From: Cupriavidus oxalaticus
GTDB lineage: Bacteria > Pseudomonadota > Gammaproteobacteria > Burkholderiales > Burkholderiaceae
DNA: 64,000 bases
Assembly: GCF_004768545.1 (NCBI RefSeq)
Contig: NZ_CP038634.1
Location: forward strand, 1,116,001-1,180,000
Direction: 5' to 3'
Position numbers and translations under genes: made by a program
Shown: piece after piece, positions 37,290-47,440 of the stretch
Layout of the letters: every line of letters starts with the position of its first letter
How positions within the stretch are numbered: position 1 is the first letter of the stretch
Notes under the pieces: model-generated
Database searches by the model: none
What the model was told of the DNA's origin: nothing
Seen by the model: only the letters and a program-made list of their open reading frames with translations

Positions 37290-40200
37290 TCAGTACATGT
37301 CGACCTGCCGCTGCGACAGGATCCGCTCCAGCGGGCGGCGCCCGAACAGCCAGAAGGCCAGCGGCGTCAGCACGGAATCCAGGATGGTCGAGCTGACCAG
37401 GCCGCCGAATATCACCACGGCAACCGGATGCAGGATTTCCTTGCCTGGCGCATTGGCCGACACCAGCAGCGGAACCAGCGCAAATGCGGCGACCAGCGCA
37501 GTCATCAGCACCGGGGTCAGCCGCTCCAGGGAGCCTCGCACGATCATCGGGATTCCGAAGGTTTCTCCTTCGTGGCGGCACAGGTTGATGTAGTGGCTGA
37601 CTTTCAGGATGCCGTTGCGGGTGGCGATGCCGGTCAGCGTAATGAAGCCGACCATCGATGCCACCGACAGCGCGAGTCCGCCGATCCACATCGCGATGAC
37701 GCTGCCGATCAGCGCCAGCGGAATGTTGGCCATGATGATCAGCGTCAGCGTCGCCGAGCGGTAGCGCGAATAGAGCACCAGGTAGATCAGCGCAAGCGAC
37801 ACCAGGGACAGCAGCACGATCAGTTGCGTGGCTTGCTCCTGCGCCTGGAACTGGCCTTCGATGCTGATGAAGTAACCGCCCGGCAGCCCGGCGCGCGCCA
37901 CGGCGCCGCGCACTTCGCTGATGATCCTCGACATATCCGAGCCGTCGGTGTTGGCATAGACGACGATGCGCCGCCGGCCATTCTCGCGGCCAATCTGGTT
38001 GGGGCCGTCGCCCTCTTCGACAGTGGCGAGAGCCGACAGCGGCACCGGCCCGCGCGGCGATTCCAGCATGATGCGGGACAAATCCTGCGGCGTGCGGCCG
38101 GCATCCGGCAAGCGCACCACCAGGTCGTAGCGGCGCACGCCTTCGATGAGCTGGGTGATGCGCGAACCATCGGACAAGGTCTGCAGAGCCTTCAGCGCCT
38201 CGCCCGCGGGGATGCCGTATTGCGCTGCCTTGCGGTAGTCGAGCCGCACGTTTACCTGCGGAATCAATACCTGGCGCTCCACCGTGATATCGACAAGCCC
38301 CGGTATGGCAGCGAGCCGCCCGCGCACGCTCTCCGCCAGCCCGCGCAGCGTATCGAGGTCATCGCCATAGATCTTGAGCGCGACTTGCGCCCGCACGCCG
38401 GACAGCAAATGATCCAGCCGGTGCGAAATCGGCTGGCCTATCGCGACCGACGCCGGAAGGCTTGCAAGCTGGGCGCGGATCGCGGCCATCACTTGCTCCC
38501 GGCTACGATCCGAGCGCTTCAGGTCGATGTCGATCTCGGACGAATGCACGCCTTCGGCATGTTCGTCGAGTTCGGCGCGGCCGGTGCGCCGTCCCACCTG
38601 GGTGACTTCAGGCACCTGGCGGACCAGCGTCTCGGCCAGTGCGCCCATGCGGTTGGCTTCGGCCAGCGAAGTACCGGGATTCAGCATCAGCGACATCACC
38701 AGCGAGCCTTCGTTGAAGGACGGCAGGAAGGTCCGCGGCATGAAGGGTACAGTGGCGGCCGCCAGCGCGACCGTGACGGCGGCCGTCACAAGCACGGCTT
38801 TGGCACGCGGGAACGACCGGTCCAGGATCCTGGCATCGACCCGCTTGAGCCACGCCACCAGCGGGCTGTCAGGATGATCCAGCCGCTTCATCCGCGGCAG
38901 CAGGTAGTACGAAAGTACCGGGGTCACCGTCATCGACACCAGCATCGACGCCAGGATCGACACGATATAGGCGATACCCAGCGGCGCGAACAGCCGCCCC
39001 TCGATGCCAGGCAGCGCGAACAGCGGCACGAATACCAGCACCACCACCAGGGTGGCATAGACAATGCCGGAGCGGACTTCGACCGACGCGCGCCAGATCG
39101 TTTCCAGCACGGACGGCGGGTCCTCCACGCTTGAGCGCTGCCTGAGCCGGCGCAGGATGTTTTCCACATCGACCACCGCGTCGTCGACCAGCTCGCCGAT
39201 GGCAATGGCCAGCCCGCCCAGCGTCATCACGTTGATCGACTGGCCCAGCAGATGGAAGGCCAGCGCTGTCACCGCCAGCGACAGCGGGATCGCGACCAGC
39301 GAGATCGCGGTGGTGCGCGCGCTCAGCAGGAAGGCGAACAGGATCACGGTGACCATGATGGCGCCGTCGCGCAGCGCCTCGACCACATTGCCGATCGACG
39401 CCTCGATAAAGTCCGCCTGCCGGAACAGGACTTGCGGCGCGGACACGCCTGCCGGCAGTCCTCGCTTCAGTTCGCCCAGCGCTGCTTCCAGCTCGCGCGT
39501 CAGCCGGACCGTATCCGCCGCGGGCTGCTTCTGCACGCTGACGATCACTGCCGGCGTGCCATTGAAGCCGGCATCGCCGCGCTTGAGCGCCGCGGCATAT
39601 CGTGCACTCGCCACCTGCTCGAGGAGCACCGGCGCGCCGTCCTTGTAGGCAACGGCCAGCCCCTTGAGGTCTTCCAGGCGGTTGGTGCGCCCGAGGTTGC
39701 GGATCAGGTATTCGCGGCCGTTCAGGTCGATGAAGCCGCCGCTGGTATTGGCCGCGAAGTCGCGCAACGCGTTTTCCACCTGCGGCAGCGCCACGCCGAA
39801 CTGCGCCATCCTGGCGGTGTCCGGTTCCACCCGTAGCTGGCGCACCTCGCCGCCGATCGGGATGACCTGCGACACCCCGGCCACCGACAGCAGGCGCGGA
39901 CGCAGCACGAAGTCGGCATACTCGCGCGCCTGCATGGGGCTGGCCCTGGCCGGATCGATCGGCAAGGCGATCAGCATGATCTCGCCCATGATCGACGATA
40001 CCGGCCCGAGGATGGGCGTGAGCCCGCCGGGCAATTGCTCCCTGACCAGGGCAAGCCGTTCCGACACGAGCTGGCGGTTGCGATAGATATCGCTGCCCCA
40101 GTCGAACTCGGCATATACGATGGATAAGCCGACGCCGGACACCGAGCGGACCCGCGTGACGCCCGGCATACCGTTGAGCGCAGTCTCGATCGGGAACGAA

Positions 40201-40394
40201 GCCAGCAGTTCGACTTCCTGCGGCGCCATGCCGCCGGCTTCGGTGATCACGGTCACCAGCGGCTTGTTGAGGTCCGGGAAGACATCCACCGGCGTGCGCC
40301 ACGCGGTGAAGGCGCCGTACGCCATCAGAATGACGGCGACGGCGAGGACCAGCAGCCGGTTGCCAAGACTCGCGCGAACAATCCAGTTGAACAT
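37290..40394 (-). CDS. Heavy-metal efflux RND pump (CusA/CzcA family)
   Basis: A 1034-residue inner-membrane RND pump with 12 predicted helices and two large periplasmic loops; the start [20 protein letters not shown] is typical of the HME class. The helix-4 signature reads [16 protein letters not shown]. This is neither the DFG-DGA-EN pattern of Zn/Co/Cd pumps nor the AIG-DAA-EN pattern of Cu/Ag pumps, so the substrate is not assigned. It works with the adaptor and outer-membrane genes just upstream to expel ions from the periplasm or cytosol. Confidence 0.9.
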   Translation of the reverse strand: MFNWIVRASLGNRLLVLAVAVILMAYGAFTAWRTPVDVFPDLNKPLVTVITEAGGMAPQEVELLASFPIETALNGMPGVTRVRSVSGVGLSIVYAEFDWGSDIYRNRQLVSERLALVREQLPGGLTPILGPVSSIMGEIMLIALPIDPARASPMQAREYADFVLRPRLLSVAGVSQVIPIGGEVRQLRVEPDTARMAQFGVALPQVENALRDFAANTSGGFIDLNGREYLIRNLGRTNRLEDLKGLAVAYKDGAPVLLEQVASARYAAALKRGDAGFNGTPAVIVSVQKQPAADTVRLTRELEAALGELKRGLPAGVSAPQVLFRQADFIEASIGNVVEALRDGAIMVTVILFAFLLSARTTAISLVAIPLSLAVTALAFHLLGQSINVMTLGGLAIAIGELVDDAVVDVENILRRLRQRSSVEDPPSVLETIWRASVEVRSGIVYATLVVVLVFVPLFALPGIEGRLFAPLGIAYIVSILASMLVSMTVTPVLSYYLLPRMKRLDHPDSPLVAWLKRVDARILDRSFPRAKAVLVTAAVTVALAAATVPFMPRTFLPSFNEGSLVMSLMLNPGTSLAEANRMGALAETLVRQVPEVTQVGRRTGRAELDEHAEGVHSSEIDIDLKRSDRSREQVMAAIRAQLASLPASVAIGQPISHRLDHLLSGVRAQVALKIYGDDLDTLRGLAESVRGRLAAIPGLVDITVERQVLIPQVNVRLDYRKAAQYGIPAGEALKALQTLSDGSRITQLIEGVRRYDLVVRLPDAGRTPQDLSRIMLESPRGPVPLSALATVEEGDGPNQIGRENGRRRIVVYANTDGSDMSRIISEVRGAVARAGLPGGYFISIEGQFQAQEQATQLIVLLSLVSLALIYLVLYSRYRSATLTLIIMANIPLALIGSVIAMWIGGLALSVASMVGFITLTGIATRNGILKVSHYINLCRHEGETFGIPMIVRGSLERLTPVLMTALVAAFALVPLLVSANAPGKEILHPVAVVIFGGLVSSTILDSVLTPLAFWLFGRRPLERILSQRQVDMY

Positions 40395-40403
40395 GCGCGC
40401 CCC

Positions 40404-41525
40404 TCAGCGGACCTGGTTGATCAGCGCCGCGCCGGACACCACCACGCGGTTCTCCGGCGACAGGCCCCTGACCACGACCACGGTACGCGCATCCAGCACC
40501 CGGGCCTCAACCGGCTGGGCGATAAAGCGCTGTGTCCCGGACTTGATCCATACCACCGGCACGTTGCTGGCATTGCGCACCAGCGCCTCGGCTGGCAGCG
40601 CAATGCCCGTGGCCGTGTCGGTCAGCGTGGCTACCACGGTTACCGGCTGGCCAACGGCAAGCGGCAAGGTTTTGCCTGCAAGCCGGAACATCAGCGGCAC
40701 GGCCCCGTTCTTCAGGCTGCGGCCCGCGCCCACGAATTCCAGCTTGCCACCGTCCGCGCGGCCCAGCGTGCCGCCCTGGATGCGGCCCGCCAGCGTGGCA
40801 TCCGCGGTGTTGGCTTCGATCAGCATCCGCTCCGGATCCAGCACTTCGTAAAGCACGTCGCCCGGCGCGACCACCTGGCCGGCCAGGACATTGGCGGTTG
40901 CGATGATTCCGCTGGCCGGCGCGGTCAGGTTGTCGGTGTGGCGCAGGCTCTTGCCCACCGCGTCGCGCTGGCCGGACAGGCTGCGGACTTCCGCGCGGAC
41001 GGCTTCGATCTCCTTGCGCGGGATGCTGTCCTGCAGCGACTCCAGCCGCGCCAGCCGCTGCTGCGCCAGCTTGAGGTCGGCACTCAGGCTCGCCAGGCGG
41101 GCCTGCTGGTTGCCGGTATCGAAGGGTTCGTTCTTGTGCCGCAGGACGGCGAGCACCTGGCCCCTGGCAACGCGCTGCCCCAGCACCGGGAAGCCGCCGG
41201 AAGGCGGCTCGATCCAGCCGGCATGGCCTGCCTGGAGCCGGCCGCCGGCATTGGGATCGATCGCCACCACGGCGTTCAGCTCCACCGTCATCGGATGCGT
41301 GGCTTCCTGCGGCATCGCGGTCCGGATGCCCATGCGCCGTTGCGCGAGCTTGGGCACGTGGACGCTGCCATCCGGCAGCCTGGCCAGGCCGGTGCCCGAT
41401 ACCGCGCCGGCCACATCGAGGTGCTCGCCATCGGGCCCATGGGCACCGGGTCCTGCCTGGACCGGCATGCCTGCGCTAGCGGCCAATGCCATAGCAATGG
41501 CGACGAATCTTGTAATCCTGGACAT
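40404..41525 (-). CDS. Periplasmic adaptor (membrane fusion protein) of the metal efflux system
   Basis: A 373-residue CusB/CzcB-like adaptor with a signal peptide (MALAASAGMPVQA). The mature N-terminus carries GPGAHGPDGEHLD, nearly the same motif as the product of the preceding gene. A barrel-sandwich part (VAIDPNAGGRLQAG, VARGQVLAVLRHKNEP), a helical hairpin near residues 155-205 and a beta-barrel follow. It bridges the RND pump and the outer-membrane channel and is 9 bp upstream of the pump gene. Confidence 0.87.
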   Translation of the reverse strand: MSRITRFVAIAMALAASAGMPVQAGPGAHGPDGEHLDVAGAVSGTGLARLPDGSVHVPKLAQRRMGIRTAMPQEATHPMTVELNAVVAIDPNAGGRLQAGHAGWIEPPSGGFPVLGQRVARGQVLAVLRHKNEPFDTGNQQARLASLSADLKLAQQRLARLESLQDSIPRKEIEAVRAEVRSLSGQRDAVGKSLRHTDNLTAPASGIIATANVLAGQVVAPGDVLYEVLDPERMLIEANTADATLAGRIQGGTLGRADGGKLEFVGAGRSLKNGAVPLMFRLAGKTLPLAVGQPVTVVATLTDTATGIALPAEALVRNASNVPVVWIKSGTQRFIAQPVEARVLDARTVVVVRGLSPENRVVVSGAALINQVR

Positions 41526-41536
41526 GATGTCTGGCC

Positions 41537-42091
41537 TCAGCTCTTCTTGCCTGCATGGCGGCGCCACACGAACCCGGCCGCAGCGGCCAGTACCAGCGCG
41601 ACGGGGATGATCCACGGCCAGCGCGCTTTCCAGAACGCGCCAAAGCCAGCGTCGTGCCCGTCCGCAACAACATTCAGGCTGCCCTCGATCAGGTCGGACT
41701 CATTCCCCGCGATCAGCGTGAACACGAGCGCGTGGTTGCCGGGCCGGTGCAGCGCCCTGAGGAGCTTCTCGTCGGTAAAGGAGTAGTCGCCGAAGTCGGC
41801 GTGCAGCTTGCCTTGCGCCCTGATGCCGTTGAACTCGACCTCCAGATTGCCGTTCAGGACTGGTTCGTTGGTGGCATAGCGGTCCACCATCACCGACAGC
41901 TCGTCGGCAGCCAGGGTGCCAACCAGTTCGAATGTTTCCGTATGGGCTTCGATGATCGGCTGGGCATTCACGGCAGCGCCGGCGCTTGCCGGCGCGTCCA
42001 GGTGTTCGCCGTTTGGTCCGTGGGCCCCGGGCCCGGCATGCGCCATGCAGGCGCAGGAAAGCAGCAAAGTCAGAAAGAACTGGCGGATCAT
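41537..42091 (-). CDS. Membrane-anchored periplasmic protein with GPGAHGPNGEHLD motif
   Basis: A 184-residue protein. A signal peptide (cleaved near MAHA) is followed by GPGAHGPNGEHLD, a beta-rich periplasmic domain (about residues 45-145) and one C-terminal membrane helix WIIPVALVLAAAAGFVWRR. Its ATG overlaps the stop of the outer-membrane channel gene as ATGA. The shared His-containing motif with the adaptor suggests both bind the transported metal or each other. I do not recognise a named family. Confidence 0.7.
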   Translation of the reverse strand: MIRQFFLTLLLSCACMAHAGPGAHGPNGEHLDAPASAGAAVNAQPIIEAHTETFELVGTLAADELSVMVDRYATNEPVLNGNLEVEFNGIRAQGKLHADFGDYSFTDEKLLRALHRPGNHALVFTLIAGNESDLIEGSLNVVADGHDAGFGAFWKARWPWIIPVALVLAAAAGFVWRRHAGKKS

Positions 42092-43305
42092 GGCAGCACT
42101 CCGAGAGCCTGGTTCAGGTTGGCAATGGCGATACCGCGCCTGGCGCGCTGGCGCGCCAGGTCGGCTTGGGCTTCGAGGGCGTGGTTCTGGGCGCGCAGCA
42201 CCTCCGGCAAGCCGAGTTCGCCGGCATCGAAAGCCTTGCGTAGCAGCGCCGCCCGCTCGGACAGCGTGGCGCTGCGCTCTTCGGTGAGCCTGAGCTGCTG
42301 TTCCGCCAGCGACAGCGCCTGGCGTGCCGCGTCAATTTCGGAGCGGACGACGCGCTCGGTGCGGTCGAGTTCGGCGCGCGCCGTCATCAGATCCGTCTGC
42401 GCGGCCGACTCGCGTGGCATGTTGCGCGCCTCGGTGGCAAACGGAATCTTGATGAACAAGCCGACGGTCTGGTCGCTGGGCATGCCGCCGCCCGCACGGT
42501 CATTGCGGTACAGCACGCCGACTTCCGGCGGGTCGCGGCGCGACTTGCGCAGGTAGCCCACCTGACGCTCGCCGCGCTGCACGGCCCGCTGCGCCGCTTC
42601 CAGCCGCGGGTGGGCCGCGGCGGCGGCAGCAGGGTCGCTCACTGGCGCGGCGGCTTCGTCAAAGCGAAGCGGCAGGGCCGATACCCCGGTCGCTTGCAGC
42701 AGCCGCGTCCTGGCGTCCACCAGCCGCCCCTCGCTGTCCGCCAGCAGGCCCTGTGCCGCCAGATGGTCCTGCTGCGCCAGCAGCAGGTCGGTGCGCGCGA
42801 GGTCGCCAGCGGCAACCCGCCGGCGCACATCGTCGCGCAATGACGCGGCGATCTCTGCGCGATGCCGCAGCACATCGCGCTCCGCTTCCGCGGCCGCGAG
42901 CTGCCAGACTCGCTCGCGCACCTCCGCAGCAAGATTCAGCCGCGCCAGGGCGCCGCCGGCTTCAGCTTCGGCGGCTTGCGCGTCGGCCAGGTCGCCGCGT
43001 GCCGCACGCTGCCCTGGCATCCATACGGGGACGCCAAGCTGGACCTCGCTCTCGCGCAGGCCGCGCTTGTCGGTCCAGCGGTCATCCCGGTGCAGCAGCC
43101 CGAGCGTAGGCGGCCCGGCGATCAGCGAATCGGCCTGGATCCGGCTGGCCGCGGCCTCGAGGCGCCGCCCTTCGGTCGCCTGGAAGGCAACGGACCGCTC
43201 CCACGCTGTATTGAACAGCGCGTGCAGGTCCGCCGGCGCTGGCTGGGCATGGGCCGACGGCAGCAGCAGCGCGGACGCAACAATGGAAATGAAAATCTTC
43301 CGCAT
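42088..43305 (-). CDS. TolC-family outer-membrane channel (CusC/CzcC-like)
   Basis: A 405-residue outer-membrane efflux protein with a signal peptide (MRKIFISIVASALLLPSAHA). Two helical repeats are seen, with RRLEAAASRIQADSLIAGPP in the first and RQALSLAEQQLRLTEERSA in the second. There is no lipobox Cys. It forms the exit duct of the RND system. ATG 43305 begins the signal peptide. It follows the His/Asp-rich gene by 99 bp. Confidence 0.87.
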   Translation of the reverse strand: MRKIFISIVASALLLPSAHAQPAPADLHALFNTAWERSVAFQATEGRRLEAAASRIQADSLIAGPPTLGLLHRDDRWTDKRGLRESEVQLGVPVWMPGQRAARGDLADAQAAEAEAGGALARLNLAAEVRERVWQLAAAEAERDVLRHRAEIAASLRDDVRRRVAAGDLARTDLLLAQQDHLAAQGLLADSEGRLVDARTRLLQATGVSALPLRFDEAAAPVSDPAAAAAAHPRLEAAQRAVQRGERQVGYLRKSRRDPPEVGVLYRNDRAGGGMPSDQTVGLFIKIPFATEARNMPRESAAQTDLMTARAELDRTERVVRSEIDAARQALSLAEQQLRLTEERSATLSERAALLRKAFDAGELGLPEVLRAQNHALEAQADLARQRARRGIAIANLNQALGVLP

Positions 43306-43404
43306 GGAATCCCCAATGCAAATTGCAAAAACGAAGCAAATGCGGCGGGGCGCGGCACAAGACATTGCGCCACGGGATGCAGTCAGGAGATCAGTGCCCC
43401 GCCG

Positions 43405-43776
43405 TCAGGCGGGCGCGTGAGGGGGGCGTAAAGGTGGACTGCCGCGGGGATCAGGCATGCGGCCGCCGAGGAACAACGGTTTGGGCTGCGTCCGCTGCGC
43501 CAGCGACAGCGGCAGGCCCCCGGGCAGCGGCGCCTGGAAGTGCATGCCGTAGTCGAAGTCAAGCTGGTGCGACGCGGAGGCGGCGGAATCGTCGAACGTG
43601 ATATCCCCGTCATCATCGTGGTGATGGGGGACATGATCGGCATGCACCGCCATGTGGTCCACCAGGTCCACCAGGTCCACCGGGAACCCGGCGGAATGCG
43701 CGAGCTGCCGCTGCGCTGCGGCCAGTGCCTGCAGCGGCAGGATCAGCATCAGGAGGATGGCAATCACGCGCGACAT
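43405..43776 (-). CDS. His/Asp-rich periplasmic protein, first gene of the efflux operon
   Basis: A 123-residue protein with a signal peptide (MSRVIAILLMLILPLQALA). The mature part has a metal-ligand-rich cluster DHMAVHADHVPHHHDDDGD at about residues 40-58 and a Pro-rich tail. Such proteins often head czc/cus-type operons and are thought to bind or sense metal in the periplasm. ATG 43776 is chosen because it opens the signal peptide; the frame extends upstream without homology. Confidence 0.7.
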   Translation of the reverse strand: MSRVIAILLMLILPLQALAAAQRQLAHSAGFPVDLVDLVDHMAVHADHVPHHHDDDGDITFDDSAASASHQLDFDYGMHFQAPLPGGLPLSLAQRTQPKPLFLGGRMPDPRGSPPLRPPHAPA

Positions 43777-43860
43777 GGGGCGGGATTTTACCTGACCTAT
43801 CGCGTGCGGGCGCGGCCGGGGGTCCAGGTCATGTCTCAAATGTGGCTCATGAGCGTTTTT

Positions 43861-43876
43861 TGTAGAGATATCTACA
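43861..43876. promoter_or_regulatory. 16-bp palindrome upstream of chrB
   Basis: TGTAGA-GATA-TCTACA, perfect 6-bp arms, in the 138-bp gap between the efflux operon (minus) and chrB (plus), 38 bp before the chrB start. It is a candidate operator for ChrB or another metal sensor and could serve both directions. Confidence 0.55.
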
Positions 43877-43914
43877 TTATTGAAATGCGAGTTATGGGCT
43901 TCTAACATGCGCTC

Positions 43915-44877
43915 ATGACAGCGTTCTCCGACAACTGGGCCCTGCTGATCGTCACGCTACCAACCTCCGGCGCCACCGCCCGGATGCGGATCTGGCGCGC
44001 GATCAAGACCATTGGTTGCGCCGCCCTGCGTGACGGCGCCTATCTATTGCCCGCGGGCAACGTGCAGGTCGCCCAGTTGCGAGAGCTGGCCGACGAGGCG
44101 CGCCAGGAAGGCGGGCAAGCCTGGCTCCTGAATGTCCGGGCCGCCGATCCGGAGGAGGAGAGCGCTTTCCGGGCGTTGTTCGACCGCAGCCCCGACTATG
44201 CCGAACTGCAGGCGGCCCTGTCAGAGGCGCGCAAGTCGCTGTCCGATCAAAGCAGCGCCGAACTCAATCGCCTGCTGCGCCGTCACGGGCGTGCCTACGA
44301 AGCGATCCGCATGATCGACTTCTTCCCCGATGCGGCGTCGGCCCGCGCCGAAGCCCAATGGAATGACTTCAGCCGCGCCATCGAGACCATCCAGTCTCCG
44401 GGTGAGCCACAGGCCCTCGCGCACGCGATTGCTCGCCGGGATCCTGTCCAGTACCAAGGGCGGCTTTGGGCCACACGCCGCAACTTGTGGGTGGACCGCG
44501 TGGCAAGCGCCTGGCTGATCCAGCGCTTCATCGATCCCCACGCCCGCTTCCTGTGGCTGGAGAACCCCGCTGATTGCCCTGGCGATGCGCTGGGCTTCGA
44601 TTTCGACGGCGCGACCTTCACGCATGTGGGCGAGCGCGTTTCATTCGAAGTGCTGCTGTCGAGCTTCGGCCTCGATTCCGACCGCGGGCTCAGCCGGCTA
44701 GGCGCCATGGTCCATGCGCTGGACATCGGCGGCATTGCGGTACCGGAAGCCAGCGGCTTCGAGGCCATGCTGGCCGGCGCACGCGCGCGCCTGAAGGATG
44801 ATGACGCCCTGCTGGCGGAAATCGGCGCGGTGCTGGATTCGCTTTACGCACACTTTTCCACCAACAGGAAGCCCTGA
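43915..44877 (+). CDS. chrB: Chromate resistance regulator/sensor ChrB
   Basis: A 320-residue ChrB. The N-terminal half includes WALLIVTLPTSGATARMRIWRAIKTIG and an Arg-rich DNA-binding-like region. The C-terminal half has RRNLWVDRVASAWLIQRFIDP and FDGATFTHVGERVSFEVLL, the ChrB C-domain. ChrB proteins sense chromate and control chrA. It is 27 bp upstream of chrA, the standard chrBA order. Confidence 0.92.
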   Translation: MTAFSDNWALLIVTLPTSGATARMRIWRAIKTIGCAALRDGAYLLPAGNVQVAQLRELADEARQEGGQAWLLNVRAADPEEESAFRALFDRSPDYAELQAALSEARKSLSDQSSAELNRLLRRHGRAYEAIRMIDFFPDAASARAEAQWNDFSRAIETIQSPGEPQALAHAIARRDPVQYQGRLWATRRNLWVDRVASAWLIQRFIDPHARFLWLENPADCPGDALGFDFDGATFTHVGERVSFEVLLSSFGLDSDRGLSRLGAMVHALDIGGIAVPEASGFEAMLAGARARLKDDDALLAEIGAVLDSLYAHFSTNRKP

Positions 44878-44904
44878 TAGCCAGCTTCCTTACAGGATCC
44901 CGTG

Positions 44905-46107
44905 ATGAATCGCATGCAATCAGGCGGCATGGCCCCGCCGGACGCCGCGGAGCAGCCCGCCTATACCCTCTGGCAGCTCGTGCTCTATTTTCTTCGCCTG
45001 GGCACAACCGGCTTTGGCGGGCCGGTCGCGCTGGCCGGCTATATGCATCGCGACCTGGTGGAGCGGCGGGGCTGGATCAGCGATGGCGACTACAAGGAAG
45101 GGATGGCGCTGGCACAACTTGCGCCCGGCCCGATGGCGGCGCAACTGGCGATCTACCTGGGCTACGCCCACTATCGGATCCTCGGCGCCACGCTGACCGG
45201 CGTGGCCTTCGTGCTGCCGTCGTTCCTGATGGTGCTGGCGCTGGGTTGGGCCTATGTCAGCTTCGGCGGGCTGACCTGGATGCAATCGGTGTTCTATGGC
45301 GTAGGTGCCGCCGTCATCGGCATTATCGCCATCAGCGCCTATAAGCTGACCACGAAGAGCGTCGGCAAGGACAAGCTGCTGTGGGCAATCCACCTGGTGC
45401 TGGCTGCGGTGACCGTCGTCACCGAGTCCGAAATCGCCTGGCTGTTCCTGGCGGCGGGGGTGCTTGCCTGGTTCTGGCGCGCCCCGCCCAAATGGCTGCG
45501 CCAGAGTGGCGTCAATGCGCTCGCGGCAGTGCAGGTACCCGCCGCAAGCGGCCTGGCGAGCACGCTGGACTGGTCGCTACTGACCCAGATCGGCTTGTTC
45601 TTTGCCAAGGCAGGCGCCTTTGTCTTCGGCTCCGGACTCGCCATCGTGCCGTTCCTGTACGGCGGTGTCGTGACGGAGTACCAGTGGCTCAACGAAAAGC
45701 AGTTTGTCGATGCGGTGGCCGTGGCCATGATCACGCCCGGCCCGGTTGTCATCACGGTTGGCTTTATCGGATACCTGGTGGCGGGACTACCCGGCGCCTG
45801 CGTGGCGGCACTGGCGACGTTTCTGCCTTGCTATCTGTTCACCGTGCTGCCCGCTCCTTATTTCAAGAAGTACGGAAAACTGCCCGCCATCCTCGCCTTT
45901 GTCGATGGCGTCACGGCGGCCGCGGTTGGCGCCATCACGGGTGCAGTGCTGGTGCTGGCCAAGCGCTCGATCGTCGACGTTCCGACCATCCTGCTGTCCC
46001 TGGGAACGGTCGCATTGCTGCTGAAGTTCAGGAAGCTGCCCGAGCCCGTCATCATCACCGGCGCCGCGCTGATCGGCCTCGCGGTTTATCCTGTGCTGCA
46101 CCACTGA
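44905..46107 (+). CDS. chrA: Chromate transporter ChrA
   Basis: A 400-residue CHR-family pump with two homologous halves. Each half has the CHR motif: FLRLGTTGFGGPVALAGYM and GMALAQLAPGPMAAQLAIYLG in the first, and FFAKAGAFVFGSGLAIVPFL and AVAVAMITPGPVVITVGFIGY in the second. It exports chromate and is predicted to span the membrane 10-13 times. Start ATG 44905, or GTG 44902. It follows chrB and is followed by an MFS gene 37 bp downstream. Confidence 0.94.
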   Translation: MNRMQSGGMAPPDAAEQPAYTLWQLVLYFLRLGTTGFGGPVALAGYMHRDLVERRGWISDGDYKEGMALAQLAPGPMAAQLAIYLGYAHYRILGATLTGVAFVLPSFLMVLALGWAYVSFGGLTWMQSVFYGVGAAVIGIIAISAYKLTTKSVGKDKLLWAIHLVLAAVTVVTESEIAWLFLAAGVLAWFWRAPPKWLRQSGVNALAAVQVPAASGLASTLDWSLLTQIGLFFAKAGAFVFGSGLAIVPFLYGGVVTEYQWLNEKQFVDAVAVAMITPGPVVITVGFIGYLVAGLPGACVAALATFLPCYLFTVLPAPYFKKYGKLPAILAFVDGVTAAAVGAITGAVLVLAKRSIVDVPTILLSLGTVALLLKFRKLPEPVIITGAALIGLAVYPVLHH

Positions 46108-46144
46108 AGGCGCATGCACATGCTCCGCTAAACCCAGGCTCGCC

Positions 46145-47407
46145 ATGGCCCGGCACAATGGCCATCCCTCGAACGCCAGAAGCAGCTGGCTCGAACGCAT
46201 CGCGCTGCCATCCGGTGTCCACGCCGACGCCATGCCGCTGCTTGCCGGCCGCGCGCTGCGTGGCATCTGCGATGGCTATGTTGCCGTGCTGTTGCCGTCC
46301 TACCTGCTGGCACTCGGCTTCGACTCGATGGCGGTCGGGCTCATCAGCAGCGCGACCCTGATCGGCTCCGCCCTCGCCACGATCCTGATCGGACTCGTCG
46401 GGCACCGCTACCCGCAACGCCGCCTGATGATGCTGGCGGCTGCCCTGATGTTTGCAACTGGCCTCGGCTTTGCGGGTTTCTCCACGCTGTGGCCGCTTCT
46501 GATGATCGCCTTCGTCGGCACGCTCAACCCCGGGTCCGGCGATGTCAGTATCTTCCTGCCGCTGGAACATGCGCGGCTGGCGGAATCGGCAACGCCCGAC
46601 ACCCGGACGGCGCTGTTCGCCCGCTACGGCCTGATCGGCGCATTCTCATCCGCCTTCGGGGCACTGGCGGCGGCGATACCGGCATGGCTGGCCGGGCAAT
46701 CCCCGCTGTCGCTACTCGATGCGATGCGCCTGATGTTCGTTTTCTACGGGATCATTGGGTTGCTGCTGTGGCGTCTGTATGCGCGCGTGCATGCCGCTCA
46801 GCCTCATGGCGCTGCGACCGCGGCTAGAACACCACTGGGTCCTTCCCGTCCGATCGTGTTACGGCTGGCCATGTTGTTCAGCGTAGACGCGTTCGCTGGC
46901 GGGCTCGTCGTCAATTCGCTGCTGTCGCTGTGGCTGATGCAGCGTTTCGGCCTGAGTCCGGCCGCGACCGGCCAGTTCTTCTTCGTGGCGGGGGTGCTGA
47001 CGACGTTCTCGCAACTCGCTGCGGTGCCGCTGGCGCGAAAGATCGGCCTGCTCAATACGATGGTGTTCACGCATATTCCGTCCAGCCTGTGCCTGATCGC
47101 AGCCGCCTTTGCACCCACGCTGGCGCTTAGCCTGGCACTGCTGCTGGCTCGCAGCGCGCTGTCGCAAATGGATGTGCCGACCCGGACGGCCTATGTGATG
47201 GCCGTTGTCACCCCGCCTGAACGGGCGGCCGCTGCAAGCCTGACCGCGGTGCCGCGCAGCCTGACCGCGGCACTCAGTCCTGCGCTCGCCGCCGCGTTGA
47301 TGGCCTACGGCTTTACCAGCACGCCGCTGGTCGCCTGCGGCCTGCTGAAGATCGCCTACGACCTCGCCATGCTGCGCTCGTTCCGTCGCGTCAAGCCGCT
47401 CAACTGA
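46145..47407 (+). CDS. MFS transporter downstream of chrA
   Basis: A 420-residue, 12-helix MFS protein with a hydrophilic N-terminus of about 35 residues. It shows LRGICDGYVAVLLPSYLLALG in helix 1 and LIGLVGHRYPQRRLMMLAAA after helix 2. MFS genes of this kind are often found next to chrA in Cupriavidus and relatives, but the substrate is not established. Co-directional spacing suggests it belongs to the chr operon. Confidence 0.82.
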   Translation: MARHNGHPSNARSSWLERIALPSGVHADAMPLLAGRALRGICDGYVAVLLPSYLLALGFDSMAVGLISSATLIGSALATILIGLVGHRYPQRRLMMLAAALMFATGLGFAGFSTLWPLLMIAFVGTLNPGSGDVSIFLPLEHARLAESATPDTRTALFARYGLIGAFSSAFGALAAAIPAWLAGQSPLSLLDAMRLMFVFYGIIGLLLWRLYARVHAAQPHGAATAARTPLGPSRPIVLRLAMLFSVDAFAGGLVVNSLLSLWLMQRFGLSPAATGQFFFVAGVLTTFSQLAAVPLARKIGLLNTMVFTHIPSSLCLIAAAFAPTLALSLALLLARSALSQMDVPTRTAYVMAVVTPPERAAAASLTAVPRSLTAALSPALAAALMAYGFTSTPLVACGLLKIAYDLAMLRSFRRVKPLN

Positions 47408-47440
47408 TCCAGCGGACCCGTAAACTGCGGGAGACCGGGA

